From Candidatus Saccharimonadota bacterium (lineage in GTDB: Bacteria; Patescibacteriota; Saccharimonadia; Saccharimonadales; Saccharimonadaceae): a stretch of 34,775 nucleotides of DNA. Location of the stretch: NCBI GenBank assembly GCA_017506895.1, contig JAFWBV010000012.1:1-34775 (forward strand). Reading direction: 5' to 3'. This document shows, piece by piece, positions 15,243 to 23,792 of this stretch; within the stretch, counting starts at the first letter, position 1; each line of letters opens with the position of its first letter. Under the pieces are notes generated by a model that saw only the letters and a program-made list of their open reading frames with translations, ran no database searches and was not told the DNA's origin. The position numbers and the translations under genes are program-made.

Positions 15243-16154
15243 TCATCTCCACCCTATTTTAAATCTTTTCCCAATTACAAAATCAAAACTATCCGGCTTA
15301 AAAACCATATATCCACCAGCATTAAAAAATGTTAGCTCTCCAAAAATAATCTTACCGTTTACGTTATAAAAATCCACCCTAACATGCGGAAAGCTTTTCG
15401 AAAGTTTTTCCGCTAACACAATCATTTCATCGATATTATTACATAATTCCTGTTTTGCAATAGAGATATCGCAGTAATCCACCCCAACACCTTTTAACCA
15501 TTTCTTATCACGGCTATAAAAACTCATTTCTCCATTATTATGATTTTTAGCATAACCAGACCTCTTGTAAAAATATTCAACTTTACCATTAAAACAAAAG
15601 AATTTATAATCATCTAAATCTTTGTTTTCTTGCTCTAAATATTCTTCGACTATTACACGATGCTGAAGAAAGTCATAAGGCCATTCCCTACTGACAGATT
15701 TACCTGGCTTCATTCTTAACCATTTTTTTATTGTCTCTTCAATTCTTTTTTCATCATAGTTTCTATTATTCTTATCAACGATAAGTACAGCATTACTTCC
15801 ACCACCAATCGTGTCTTTAACTACGAATCTGTCGGGAAGTTTATGTAAGTCAACATCTTCCGGCTTTTCATATACAGCGTACAGTCGATTCAGTATTTTT
15901 GAATAACCCCTTTTTTCAAGATAATTCCTTACTTCGTACTTATCAACACATTGCTTCATCACAGGGTCACGATATTCTAGCTTATATTTTTGTAGTTTTT
16001 CTGTAAACCGTTGCGGATTTTTAAGATTAAGTTTTCGTCCTGTCTTGATACGATATTGAATTTTTACCATCGTTTTATCTGGTACCCAACTTAATAAACT
16101 CAAAATCCTCAATCTAAGTTCTCGACTTTTTAGTATTTTTTTATAATCCACCAT
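15243..16154 (-). CDS. TupA-like ATP-grasp protein of polysaccharide biosynthesis
   Basis: 303 residues. The opening LNLKNPQRFTEKLQKYKLEYRDPVMKQCVDKYEVRNYL is the signature of TupA-like ATP-grasp proteins, often annotated as glycosyltransferase in capsule loci. The ATP-binding loop is VVKDTIGGGSNAVLIVDK. Acid residues that would bind Mg-ATP are in VIVEEYLEQ, YKFFCFNGKVE, VRVDFYNVNGK and FGELTFFNAGG. TupA is known for joining glutamate units in teichuronopeptides; the related proteins of capsule clusters are thought to form amide links, for example between an amino acid and a uronic acid. That would suit a polymer made with UDP-GlcA or UDP-GalA. Overlap of 1 nt with the upstream gene. Family strong; reaction inferred. 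Confidence 0.85.
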   Translation of the reverse strand: MVDYKKILKSRELRLRILSLLSWVPDKTMVKIQYRIKTGRKLNLKNPQRFTEKLQKYKLEYRDPVMKQCVDKYEVRNYLEKRGYSKILNRLYAVYEKPEDVDLHKLPDRFVVKDTIGGGSNAVLIVDKNNRNYDEKRIEETIKKWLRMKPGKSVSREWPYDFLQHRVIVEEYLEQENKDLDDYKFFCFNGKVEYFYKRSGYAKNHNNGEMSFYSRDKKWLKGVGVDYCDISIAKQELCNNIDEMIVLAEKLSKSFPHVRVDFYNVNGKIIFGELTFFNAGGYMVFKPDSFDFVIGKRFKIGWR

Positions 16155-17320
16155 TACTCCACCCCCATCACTTCAAGCATCCGCTCATCAATAATCTCAA
16201 TCGTGAATTTTTCCAAACACATTTGATACGATTTATCACCCATCTTCTGTAAATCAGACCTATGCTCTATCATGTAAATTATTTTATCGGCAAGATCTTT
16301 AGCGCGCTTAGCTTTTACGAAATAGCCATTTTCTCCTTCTGCAATAGTTTCACGGCAACCCGGCGTATTAGTTGTAAGAATTGGCCTCCCCATCGCCATC
16401 GCTTCGAGCAATGTACGAGGAATCCCTTCACGATAATACGTTGGCAATACAAATACGCTACACTCGCCAACATATTTTTCGACATGATTTGTTTCGGGAA
16501 TATATTTAATTACTCCTTCATCTATAAAAGGCTTTAATTCCTCCATATTAATTGCGTTTTTGTTCTTATCAATTGCGCCAATGTAGGCAAATTCTGCATC
16601 TGGGTATTTTTCCTTAACAATTTTCGCGGCTTTAAAATATTCCATTACGCCCTTTTCTTTTATAACGCGCGAAACCATCAAAAAACTAACTTTATCCTTA
16701 GGTAAGTTGTTACGAGAAAACTTCTTTAAGTTCACACCCGAGCCATTCACGAGCTCACATTGACTGCGTTTAACTAATTCTCTAGCCACAAATTCATTTA
16801 TATCGTCACGGTTTTGAAAGATTACTTTTTTGTTATACTTCAAAGCATATTTATATAAATGACTACCAACGAATCTTAAAATATGCATCTTCAATGTATC
16901 AGAAGAAAAAATCATACCCAGCCCACAAATCAATGAATAAATCTCTTTTACTCCGGCACGATTTGCGGCAATGGAGCCAAAAATTACTGGCTTAATTGTA
17001 AATGAAAAGACTTTGTCTGGTGCTTCTTCCTTTATAATTTTTTTGAGATTACGGTAATACGAAAACGCACCAAATACTGATAAAGAATTCTTATTTAAAT
17101 TCACTAAACGCACTTTTATGCCATTTTGCTTAAAAAAACTCTTGTCCACATTTTCCGGAACCACTACGACAACTTCATAACCTTTTTTCTTGATATCACA
17201 AAGCAAATCACCGCGAAAATTCACCACTGCTTTAGTTTTAGGGCCAACCATCAAAAACTTCTTTGCTTTTGCCGCAAGATTAGCATTATCTATAGTTTCT
17301 CTCGCATTATTTTTTGGCAT
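16154..17320 (-). CDS. GT4-family glycosyltransferase, first gene of the polysaccharide operon
   Basis: 388 residues. GT-B fold: KKFLMVGPKTKAVVNFRGDL at residues 20-39, VFSFTIKPVIFGSIAANRAGV typical of the PglA/WcaA-like group, SFLMVSRVIKEKGVMEY at the start of the C-terminal domain, and the E-x7-E motif (E298, E306 in REGIPRTLLEAM) followed by GRPILTTNTPGCRE. PglA-like enzymes add the second sugar to an undecaprenyl-diphospho-sugar, so this may be the first committed transferase here. The operon promoter is at 17354-17382, and a GTGGAG ribosome-binding site and a small hairpin precede the ATG. Exact substrate unknown. Confidence 0.9.
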   Translation of the reverse strand: MPKNNARETIDNANLAAKAKKFLMVGPKTKAVVNFRGDLLCDIKKKGYEVVVVVPENVDKSFFKQNGIKVRLVNLNKNSLSVFGAFSYYRNLKKIIKEEAPDKVFSFTIKPVIFGSIAANRAGVKEIYSLICGLGMIFSSDTLKMHILRFVGSHLYKYALKYNKKVIFQNRDDINEFVARELVKRSQCELVNGSGVNLKKFSRNNLPKDKVSFLMVSRVIKEKGVMEYFKAAKIVKEKYPDAEFAYIGAIDKNKNAINMEELKPFIDEGVIKYIPETNHVEKYVGECSVFVLPTYYREGIPRTLLEAMAMGRPILTTNTPGCRETIAEGENGYFVKAKRAKDLADKIIYMIEHRSDLQKMGDKSYQMCLEKFTIEIIDERMLEVMGVE

Positions 17321-17330
17321 ATTACTCCAC

Positions 17331-17344
17331 GGTATAAAAATACC
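17331..17344 (-). promoter_or_regulatory. Small hairpin in the leader of the polysaccharide operon
   Basis: GGTAT-TTTT-ATACC, a perfect 5-bp stem, just upstream of the GTGGAG ribosome-binding site of the first glycosyltransferase gene. Confidence 0.4.
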
Positions 17345-17353
17345 ACTATATAT

Positions 17354-17382
17354 AATATATATGTTATCCCCCCAAAAGTCAA
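17354..17382 (-). promoter_or_regulatory. Promoter of the polysaccharide operon
   Basis: TTGACT (17377-17382), 17 bp, TATATT (17354-17359) on the minus strand. The spacer contains a G6 tract. A longer imperfect stem at 17403-17435 (6-bp and 4-bp parts) between the adhesin stop and this promoter may act as a weak terminator. Confidence 0.7.
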
Positions 17383-17452
17383 TTATGCTTATACCAAAAT
17401 TCAGCCGGCAACGACCCCACTAATCGTCACCGACTAAAATTTTATTTAGTAT

Positions 17453-20400
17453 TTACTTCTTACGCCTGATTGCCGCAGTTACTAGAATTGGCACTCCGAT
17501 CAAAGTCATCATCACCACAGCTAAGCCTGCCGCCAATGTGTTTTCGCAAGTCACATTACCACCACCACGCACACCAGTAAATCTACCTGTCTCCGGTGCT
17601 GGTGGAATGATATCACCACCACATCCACCTTCCGCACATGGATCGTCTAATTCATGATAATTTATGAATAATGTTCCATATTCGTCGTTATACATTTCTA
17701 ATTGTTCATATTCATCCGATTCCAAAATCTCTTCTGCAGTATAAACAATCACTTCTGCATACTCATCCGCATACGGCAATCCTTCCCACACAAAACCCCA
17801 GATATCTCCAGTCACATAATCTTCATCTTCTTCGTCGATGATATAAGCATCATTCATCGTCAAATCAATCGTATCGATTATCTCGCCGTTTGCAAGTAGG
17901 TTAATCGTCAGTTTTTCTGGACGTTCGCCATCCTTATCATGTGCATCTTCCCAGATTTTATCCACGTAATACATAATTCTGTCTACTTCATATTCGTTCG
18001 TAATTTCAAATACAATCTCATCGTCCTTTTCAACCTTCTTTTCTACATCATTATCACCTGAGACAGTTAATTCAAAGTTCTCTACATCGGCATTACCTTC
18101 TGTCACTGTATAATTACCAGTTGGAATTCTGCCTTCTACTTTACAGGTAATTAACTCGTCAGAAATTGCACAATCATCGCCTGCCACTAGAACTATCGTG
18201 CCATTCTCGCCAAAGTCTTCTGGACCTTTAACAGTAAACTCCAAATCAGCTAATACTTCTGCCTTTAAGCCCTTCACAGTCTTTTCAATGGTTAATGATT
18301 TCGCTAAGCTGCGTTTGTTCACTACTGTCATAGTTAACGTTTCTGCGTCCCATACATATTTATCACTGCCGCTCTTTGTAAACTCACAAGTCTTAGTATA
18401 CGTATTCACTAGAGTAGTCGCATCAGTATTAGCTAGCACACTACTACAAATCACTGAAACCGTCGCCGAACCTTCCACCAAATCATAACCATCCAAAGTA
18501 GCTTTTTCACTAATCGTATACTTAAGATTATCTTCTTTATTAGTAGACGAGATGTAGACATTCTTTAATGTCATACCTTCGGCATCCGTCTGTCGATCAA
18601 CAGAACCTTCAGCCGCAAACGTCACACCAGCCATCGGTTTGTAATCTTCATCAACTTTCTTAATATAGAATTTAGTTGCACCTTCGTAGACAATCTCATC
18701 TTTCGCTTTCTTCCAAGTATTAGTGACCGTATTCCCTTCTTCCATCTTGGTCCAACTACCAGTAATTGCACCGTCGTTCGAACGAATAACAATTACACTC
18801 TCACCTTGACCAAATGCCGTTTCGCCAATCATTGATTCACGTACTGAATATTCAATCGGTTCACCATCTTCATTTGCATAAAGATTAGTAAACGTATAAG
18901 TCCACTCATTATTTTGGCCAGCCATAATTTCAGCTCTATCAATTACGTCGCCGTTTGCTAATAGTTCCACCGAGACTGAACCAGGACGCACTAGTTCATT
19001 ACCTTCACCCGCCCAAACCTTTTGTGCAACAATATCATCATGCATTGCAGGCTCATGGGTATTTGTGAAAGTAAACACTCCGTCTTTCATTACGCCATTA
19101 TCAGAACTATATTCATCGCCAAGATTCTCTTCTATAGCCGTATATTCAATTTCTTCAGCATCTTCATTCATGAGTGGCAATTCAGTCCATTCATGTTCCC
19201 AATCATCACCTTCTAATTCAACCGGTTCACCATAAGCTTTTCCATCTGCAAGTAGTGTAATAGCCAAAGTATCTGGACGAAGACCATCACGATCATCATC
19301 ATCGTTCCAAATTTTCTTAACTTTATAAGAAGCAGTATTAACCGAATTATAAGTATTCTTAAACTTAAACTCTGCAGTTTCACCCACACCAACTGCCACC
19401 TTTACTCTCTTACTTGTTGGTTCGCTAGTATAAGTAAAGTTAGTAATATCTGCGTCTTTTTCAGTAACCGTGTACTCACCAACTGGAATTAAGACATTAT
19501 CGCCGTCAATTATACAAGTCAGCTTGCTGCCAGAAATTGTACATTCTCTGTCACCATTTCCGATAGTCGTTTCGGTAAATCCATCCGGACCAGTAATGGT
19601 AAACTTAATTTGGCTCTTTTCTCCAAAGGCTTTTGCAGAAATGCCTTCAAAAGTCTTCTCGATTTTTAATTCATCCGCAAGTGCTTGGTTTGTCACAAGC
19701 AAAGTCGAATTATTTTTTTGCCAAACATAGCCATCCACCGCAGTTCTTACTGCAAACCCAAAGCTCTTTGTGTAAGTATTAGTTAAACTCTTTTCATCGA
19801 CAGAAAGCTCCAAATTAGTAGTAGCCGTCAAAACTTCCGTACCCGTAACTATATCATAGAATTCTGGCGCACTAGTTTCTGTAATATTAAAGGTATAACT
19901 ATTTTCTGGTTTTTCAGTAGCTCCCGAAAATTCCACTTTTGCTGTACCTTCGTTCCCAGTCGTATAAGTTTTATTGCCAACTGTAAAAGTAACTCCAGCA
20001 AGCGGCGCGTTATCTTGATCAACCTTTTTAATATTGAATTCTCCCACGCCAGTATAAACTGTCTCGGCTGGTGTCCAAGTGTTAGTGATTTCGACACCGT
20101 TTTTGGTAGCAACCCATTTACCTTCCAATGCATTGTCCTTATAAACATATAAAGTATTATCGCCATTTAATGCACTACCGGCAATATCCTTTTCTTTTAC
20201 CGAATAGTGTATTTCTTCACCGTTCTCATACATATAATCTTCAAATTCACCCGTCCATTCTGCATAGTTTTCGCCTCTCAAAGTCACAGTCTTCACAGTA
20301 TCATTCTTATCGTTCGACACTTCCACGGTCACAAAACCAGGCGTTGATGATGGCAAAGTTCCAGCCGACGTATCCCATTTTTTCTTAATGGTTAATTGTG

Positions 20401-22321
20401 TTTTTGCTGGCGTATGTGCATTAGTAATTACATTCCCTATACCAACCGTGCTAGAGTAACTATTGTCGTTAAAATCTCTACAGTTCAAAGTTGTTCCGCT
20501 ACTAGTACACGTCGCCTCGCCTAAAGTGTATCTTATCGCCGAACCATTTCGATTCTTTGGCAAACCGTTAAATTCAAAACTTTGATTTGTTGCACCGGTT
20601 ACCTTCTCATGAGCGACATAATTATCGCCATCTTTCACCACTACATACAAATTAGTATAATTCTTGCGCAAACCATCACGATCATTATCATCTTGCCATA
20701 CTTTAGATGCACTCAAATCTACAGTCTCATAAGTGTTCTTAATTACCACATCGATATGATCAGCATGATTTTCACTAATTGTAAACTGATTACCGGTATA
20801 AGTAGTTGTATAATGTTCAAACGCAATCGGGTTATTGCTACCAGCAGTTTCCCCAAGTTCCGTCAAAGTATAATCGCCAATTGGGAAAGGCTCCATGATG
20901 CGATGTGTTTTACCTGCTTCCACCGAATAATATGTTTCCTTTAGCCCCTGTGGGTGTTCGATCTTAAAATCAAACATACACTCACCTTCTGCACACTGTT
21001 GCCCTTCAATTTCCTTCTTTACGTTCACGAAAAATGGCTTCACGTATGGTACAGGGAAATAGCCAGTTACATTATCTCCATAAGTTATAGATGCTGATTT
21101 ATTCAATCTATGAAAACCTTCCGCAGTTTCATGTACACTATCTTCTAGCATAGCTTCGTTTGCTGATACCCGGTAAGTTGTAGACGCCTCGTACATATTA
21201 GTAGTACTATTAAACGTAAACACCGGATCCCAGTCTAGATCCACAGCATGAGTTGCATTATCTACATAAACACCCTCACCCATTACATCGTGCACATGTG
21301 AATTACCCACTAGAGAACTAATCTCACCAGCAATATCATCAAAAATATCTTCCAAATCATCACCACTTGAAGTATGACTCTTGCCTTGAGTAGCCATACT
21401 ATTCAATACGCTATTTCCAAGCGTACCAGCGTTATAAGCAATCGTATGTAGTGTCGCCCCGGTTGCCTTAAAGAAATTCGCCTCAGCAATTGCTGAATTA
21501 CCGTGGTCATAATAAGCATTATATCGTCTACCATCAATCCAAACATCATCATAGTCATCCCACATTTCGCGACCATCTGGTTCCCAAGTATACCTACTGC
21601 CATCGCCTACCCTTTCGTTATAATCAAATTTATCTGCCGAAGACATTACCTTAAATTGTCTAGAACCAGTGCCAATCATAGTGTGGCCTGTTTCAAAATC
21701 GCTACCACTTACGTTTTTAATATCATAGCTATAGCTTGGCACACCATCTGAAAGCAGAACTATACTTTTGTGCGTTGCTGTAGAACCAGCCAGAAGCTGC
21801 GCTGCTGCATGAATTGCCCCCTGAGTAAAAGTGCCACCACCGTTAGCAGCAATTCCCGAAGTCCCGTTAATCGCATTATTAACTACGCTAAACGAATCTG
21901 AAAAGCCATTCGTCTTATTTCTCACATCGGTCCCAAAAGAAAGCACCGCCACTCGGTTTACTCTATTTCCTTCAGGCAATAGCTCTTCAGCCAAAGATGT
22001 CGCCGCTGCCTTTGCGTTTGAAAGCATCGTACTGCTCATGCTGTTCGAACGATCAATTATAACGACCGTATCGGAAGTCACAGTTACTGCTGGCGCCTCA
22101 ATTTTTAGCGTCACTTCCCATTCATTTGCATAGCCCGGCACCGCTCGCGCAGTCTTGTGTAGTCTAACGCCATCTTCCAAAACCGTTGGGCCGTTTGGGT
22201 CATTTTTTACCGTAGCACTATCGCCCTCAATTGCCAAAACTGGCACGATACTGCCGCCAATATTTGAGCCCACCAGTAGAAATGCAAAAACTGCACACAC
22301 TATTTTTTTAAGTTTTTTCAC
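17453..22321 (-). CDS. Giant surface adhesin: vWA domain, Cna-B-like repeats, sortase-like anchor
   Basis: 1622 residues. Signal peptide 1-30. A vWA domain at about 84-335 has the MIDAS residues D90-x-S92-x-S94 (IIDRSNSMSS), T164 (GGGTFTQG) and D192 (LLSDG). After it come beta-sandwich domains of four kinds in regular order: a D-type domain (about 430-530), then A-B-C-D (535-990), A-B-C-D again (998-1445) and a last A (1451-1556). A and B are Cna-B-like (KVWQDDNDRDG, KIWNDDDDRDG, KIWEDAHDKDG), C is SpaA-like (NIKKVDQDNAPLAGVTF, YIKKVDEDYKPMAGVTF), D opens IEKTFEG or IEKTVKG and ends YTVTE. The Lys near each start and Glu near each end suggest isopeptide bonds. The C-terminus has APETG (1575-1579), a TM segment (1595-1618) and RRKK, a variant sortase signal. 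GTG start behind AAGGAG. Probable pilus-tip-like or host-binding adhesin. Confidence 0.9.
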   Translation of the reverse strand: MKKLKKIVCAVFAFLLVGSNIGGSIVPVLAIEGDSATVKNDPNGPTVLEDGVRLHKTARAVPGYANEWEVTLKIEAPAVTVTSDTVVIIDRSNSMSSTMLSNAKAAATSLAEELLPEGNRVNRVAVLSFGTDVRNKTNGFSDSFSVVNNAINGTSGIAANGGGTFTQGAIHAAAQLLAGSTATHKSIVLLSDGVPSYSYDIKNVSGSDFETGHTMIGTGSRQFKVMSSADKFDYNERVGDGSRYTWEPDGREMWDDYDDVWIDGRRYNAYYDHGNSAIAEANFFKATGATLHTIAYNAGTLGNSVLNSMATQGKSHTSSGDDLEDIFDDIAGEISSLVGNSHVHDVMGEGVYVDNATHAVDLDWDPVFTFNSTTNMYEASTTYRVSANEAMLEDSVHETAEGFHRLNKSASITYGDNVTGYFPVPYVKPFFVNVKKEIEGQQCAEGECMFDFKIEHPQGLKETYYSVEAGKTHRIMEPFPIGDYTLTELGETAGSNNPIAFEHYTTTYTGNQFTISENHADHIDVVIKNTYETVDLSASKVWQDDNDRDGLRKNYTNLYVVVKDGDNYVAHEKVTGATNQSFEFNGLPKNRNGSAIRYTLGEATCTSSGTTLNCRDFNDNSYSSTVGIGNVITNAHTPAKTQLTIKKKWDTSAGTLPSSTPGFVTVEVSNDKNDTVKTVTLRGENYAEWTGEFEDYMYENGEEIHYSVKEKDIAGSALNGDNTLYVYKDNALEGKWVATKNGVEITNTWTPAETVYTGVGEFNIKKVDQDNAPLAGVTFTVGNKTYTTGNEGTAKVEFSGATEKPENSYTFNITETSAPEFYDIVTGTEVLTATTNLELSVDEKSLTNTYTKSFGFAVRTAVDGYVWQKNNSTLLVTNQALADELKIEKTFEGISAKAFGEKSQIKFTITGPDGFTETTIGNGDRECTISGSKLTCIIDGDNVLIPVGEYTVTEKDADITNFTYTSEPTSKRVKVAVGVGETAEFKFKNTYNSVNTASYKVKKIWNDDDDRDGLRPDTLAITLLADGKAYGEPVELEGDDWEHEWTELPLMNEDAEEIEYTAIEENLGDEYSSDNGVMKDGVFTFTNTHEPAMHDDIVAQKVWAGEGNELVRPGSVSVELLANGDVIDRAEIMAGQNNEWTYTFTNLYANEDGEPIEYSVRESMIGETAFGQGESVIVIRSNDGAITGSWTKMEEGNTVTNTWKKAKDEIVYEGATKFYIKKVDEDYKPMAGVTFAAEGSVDRQTDAEGMTLKNVYISSTNKEDNLKYTISEKATLDGYDLVEGSATVSVICSSVLANTDATTLVNTYTKTCEFTKSGSDKYVWDAETLTMTVVNKRSLAKSLTIEKTVKGLKAEVLADLEFTVKGPEDFGENGTIVLVAGDDCAISDELITCKVEGRIPTGNYTVTEGNADVENFELTVSGDNDVEKKVEKDDEIVFEITNEYEVDRIMYYVDKIWEDAHDKDGERPEKLTINLLANGEIIDTIDLTMNDAYIIDEEDEDYVTGDIWGFVWEGLPYADEYAEVIVYTAEEILESDEYEQLEMYNDEYGTLFINYHELDDPCAEGGCGGDIIPPAPETGRFTGVRGGGNVTCENTLAAGLAVVMMTLIGVPILVTAAIRRKK

Positions 22322-22350
22322 CTTTTACTCCTTCACTTTTATTTGCCGCC

Positions 22351-22379
22351 ATTATATCACGGCTGTCAAACAGGGGCAA
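22351..22379 (-). promoter_or_regulatory. Proximal promoter (P2) of the adhesin gene
   Basis: TTGCCC (22374-22379), 17 bp, TATAAT (22351-22356) on the minus strand, with TGA before the -10. The leader would be about 22-25 nt and contains the GAAGGAG site. Confidence 0.75.
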
Positions 22380-22400
22380 CGATAAGCACTTTCCAAAAAA

Positions 22401-22427
22401 CACAAAAAAATAACCCCGAAGGGTTAT
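22401..22427 (-). terminator. Terminator after rpsH, between ribosomal operon and adhesin
   Basis: ATAACCC (22410-22416) and GGGTTAT (22421-22427) form a perfect 7-bp stem with a tetraloop (TTCG in minus-strand sense), followed by a run of T on the minus strand. It ends the L3-to-S8 transcript. Confidence 0.88.
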
Positions 22428-22433
22428 CTTTTT

Positions 22434-22462
22434 ATTATATCACAGATATAATATTTTGTCAA
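22434..22462 (-). promoter_or_regulatory. Perfect-consensus promoter (P1) just upstream of the terminator
   Basis: TTGACA (22457-22462), 17 bp ending TGTGA, TATAAT (22434-22439) on the minus strand. The predicted start of transcription is at the very base of the terminator stem, so its RNA would begin with that hairpin. Whether it is productive cannot be told from sequence. Confidence 0.65.
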
Positions 22463-22474
22463 ATATATATCTGT
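22442..22474 (-). repeat. Inverted repeat directly after the S8 stop codon
   Basis: ACAGATATA (22442-22450) pairs with TATATCTGT (22466-22474), and inside it TATTT (452-456) pairs with AAATA (461-465) around TGTC, with one unpaired A. The 14-bp stem overlaps the -35 box of P1; it could protect the rpsH mRNA 3' end or be an operator. Confidence 0.5.
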
Positions 22475-22875
22475 TACCAAACTTTCACCAAGATTTCACC
22501 ACCAAGACGATTTTTCTTTGCTTCACGTCCGGTCATCAAACCTTTTGAAGTCGATACGATCACCATACCACGTCCAGATTTAATCGTTGGTAACTCATCC
22601 GCGGATGAATATACTCTACGACCTGGCTTTGATACTTTGGTAATCTCGTTAATCTTAGCATTAGCACCCGGCTCGTTAATAACAACATGAAGCATACCAC
22701 GTGGAGTTCCATCCACCACTTCAAAATTTGCTACATAACCGTTTTTTGCTAATACTTCAACTAAACCAACTTTTAATTTGGAAGTCGGCACTAATATTTC
22801 GTTCTTGCCAACTATCACAGCATTACGAATTCGCGTGATAAGATCGGCAATTTGATCAGTAGATTGTATTGACAT
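22474..22875 (-). CDS. rpsH: 30S ribosomal protein S8 (uS8)
   Basis: 133 residues, the normal length. Start TDQIADLITRIRNA is the classic S8 N-terminus; the C-terminal signature GMVIVSTSKGLMTGREAKKNRLGGEILVKVW contains the conserved STSKG rRNA-binding loop. It is the last gene of the L3-to-S8 unit; an inverted repeat and a terminator follow where rplF would normally come. In E. coli S8 represses the spc operon by binding at the L5 gene; whether that applies here is unknown. Confidence 0.97.
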   Translation of the reverse strand: MSIQSTDQIADLITRIRNAVIVGKNEILVPTSKLKVGLVEVLAKNGYVANFEVVDGTPRGMLHVVINEPGANAKINEITKVSKPGRRVYSSADELPTIKSGRGMVIVSTSKGLMTGREAKKNRLGGEILVKVW

Positions 22876-22888
22876 ATTTCTCCTTTTC

Positions 22889-23158
22889 TTACCAGCTACT
22901 CTTAGTTACACCAGGAATTTCGCCCTTGGAAGCTTTTTCCCGGAAATTAATACGCGATAGACCAAATCGACGCATATAACCACGTGGACGACCGTCCAAC
23001 ATATCGCGGTTTTTTAGTCTCGTTGGCGAAGAATTGCGTGGCAACTTTTGTAAACCTTCTAGGTCACCAGCCATTTTCAACGCTGCGCGTTTATCTTTGT
23101 ACTTGTTATACATCTTTCGTCGTTTTTCATCACGGAGAACTGCAGATTTCTTAGCCAT
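22889..23158 (-). CDS. rpsN: 30S ribosomal protein S14 (uS14), zinc-free type
   Basis: 89 residues from the ATG at 23158 ([20 protein letters not shown]); the longer frame starting at 23179 would lie inside rplE and lacks a ribosome-binding site. The C-terminal [40 protein letters not shown] is diagnostic of S14. No CxxC zinc motifs are present, so it is the long C-minus form. It lies between rplE and rpsH as in the standard spc operon. Confidence 0.96.
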   Translation of the reverse strand: MAKKSAVLRDEKRRKMYNKYKDKRAALKMAGDLEGLQKLPRNSSPTRLKNRDMLDGRPRGYMRRFGLSRINFREKASKGEIPGVTKSSW

Positions 23159-23159
23159 A

Positions 23160-23792
23160 TTACTTTGTCTCCTTTTCAAACGGCATTCCGAATAGTTCTA
23201 ACAATTTTAGACTTCCTTCCTTTGAGCCATTTTTAATTATAAATGTCACTTCGAGACCATGTAGAACCGACGCATCCTCAAAGGTAATCTCTGGAAATAC
23301 GGTTTGTTCTTTTAGCCCTAAGTTATAATTACCCTGTACATCAAATGCTGTTTTAGATACACCATGAAAATCACGCACATGTGGTAAGGCAATGTTTATC
23401 AAACGATCAACAAATTCATACATTTTATCATTGCGAAGAGTAGTGAGATAGCCTACTGGCGCACCCATTCCTTTTCGAATCTTAAATGTTGCAATTGATT
23501 TCTTTGCAAGTCTAGAAGTAGCCGCTTGGCCAGTAATCTTAGCAAGAGTTAGCGCAACTGTTTCAGTAAAACGCTTATCTTCACGTTTCTTACCGACGCC
23601 ACAAGATACTACTACCTTTTTTAATTCTGGAACTTGATTAATATTTTTAAGACCAAGTTCCTTTTGAAGTTTCGCCTTCAGCTCATTGTTATATAGGGCT
23701 TTCAGGCGTGGTTGTGCTTTTGCATCAGCTACAGCTGTCTTTTTGACAGTTTTTGTGGCTTTTGCCTCGGCAGCCGTTTTCTTTTCCGCCAT
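23160..23792 (-). CDS. rplE: 50S ribosomal protein L5 (uL5) with N-terminal extension
   Basis: 210 residues against about 180 for most L5. The first 28 residues ([20 protein letters not shown]...) are an Ala-Lys-rich extension; the L5 core begins at [20 protein letters not shown]. Conserved parts include [48 protein letters not shown] and [17 protein letters not shown]5 binds 5S rRNA and helix 84 of 23S rRNA. The start shares one base with the stop codon of rplX. Confidence 0.97.
   Translation of the reverse strand: MAEKKTAAEAKATKTVKKTAVADAKAQPRLKALYNNELKAKLQKELGLKNINQVPELKKVVVSCGVGKKREDKRFTETVALTLAKITGQAATSRLAKKSIATFKIRKGMGAPVGYLTTLRNDKMYEFVDRLINIALPHVRDFHGVSKTAFDVQGNYNLGLKEQTVFPEITFEDASVLHGLEVTFIIKNGSKEGSLKLLELFGMPFEKETK

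Noticed and set aside
17403-17435. Stem between adhesin and polysaccharide operon as a strong terminator
   Set aside because: The stem has an internal loop and no good T-run on the minus strand; noted only as weak.
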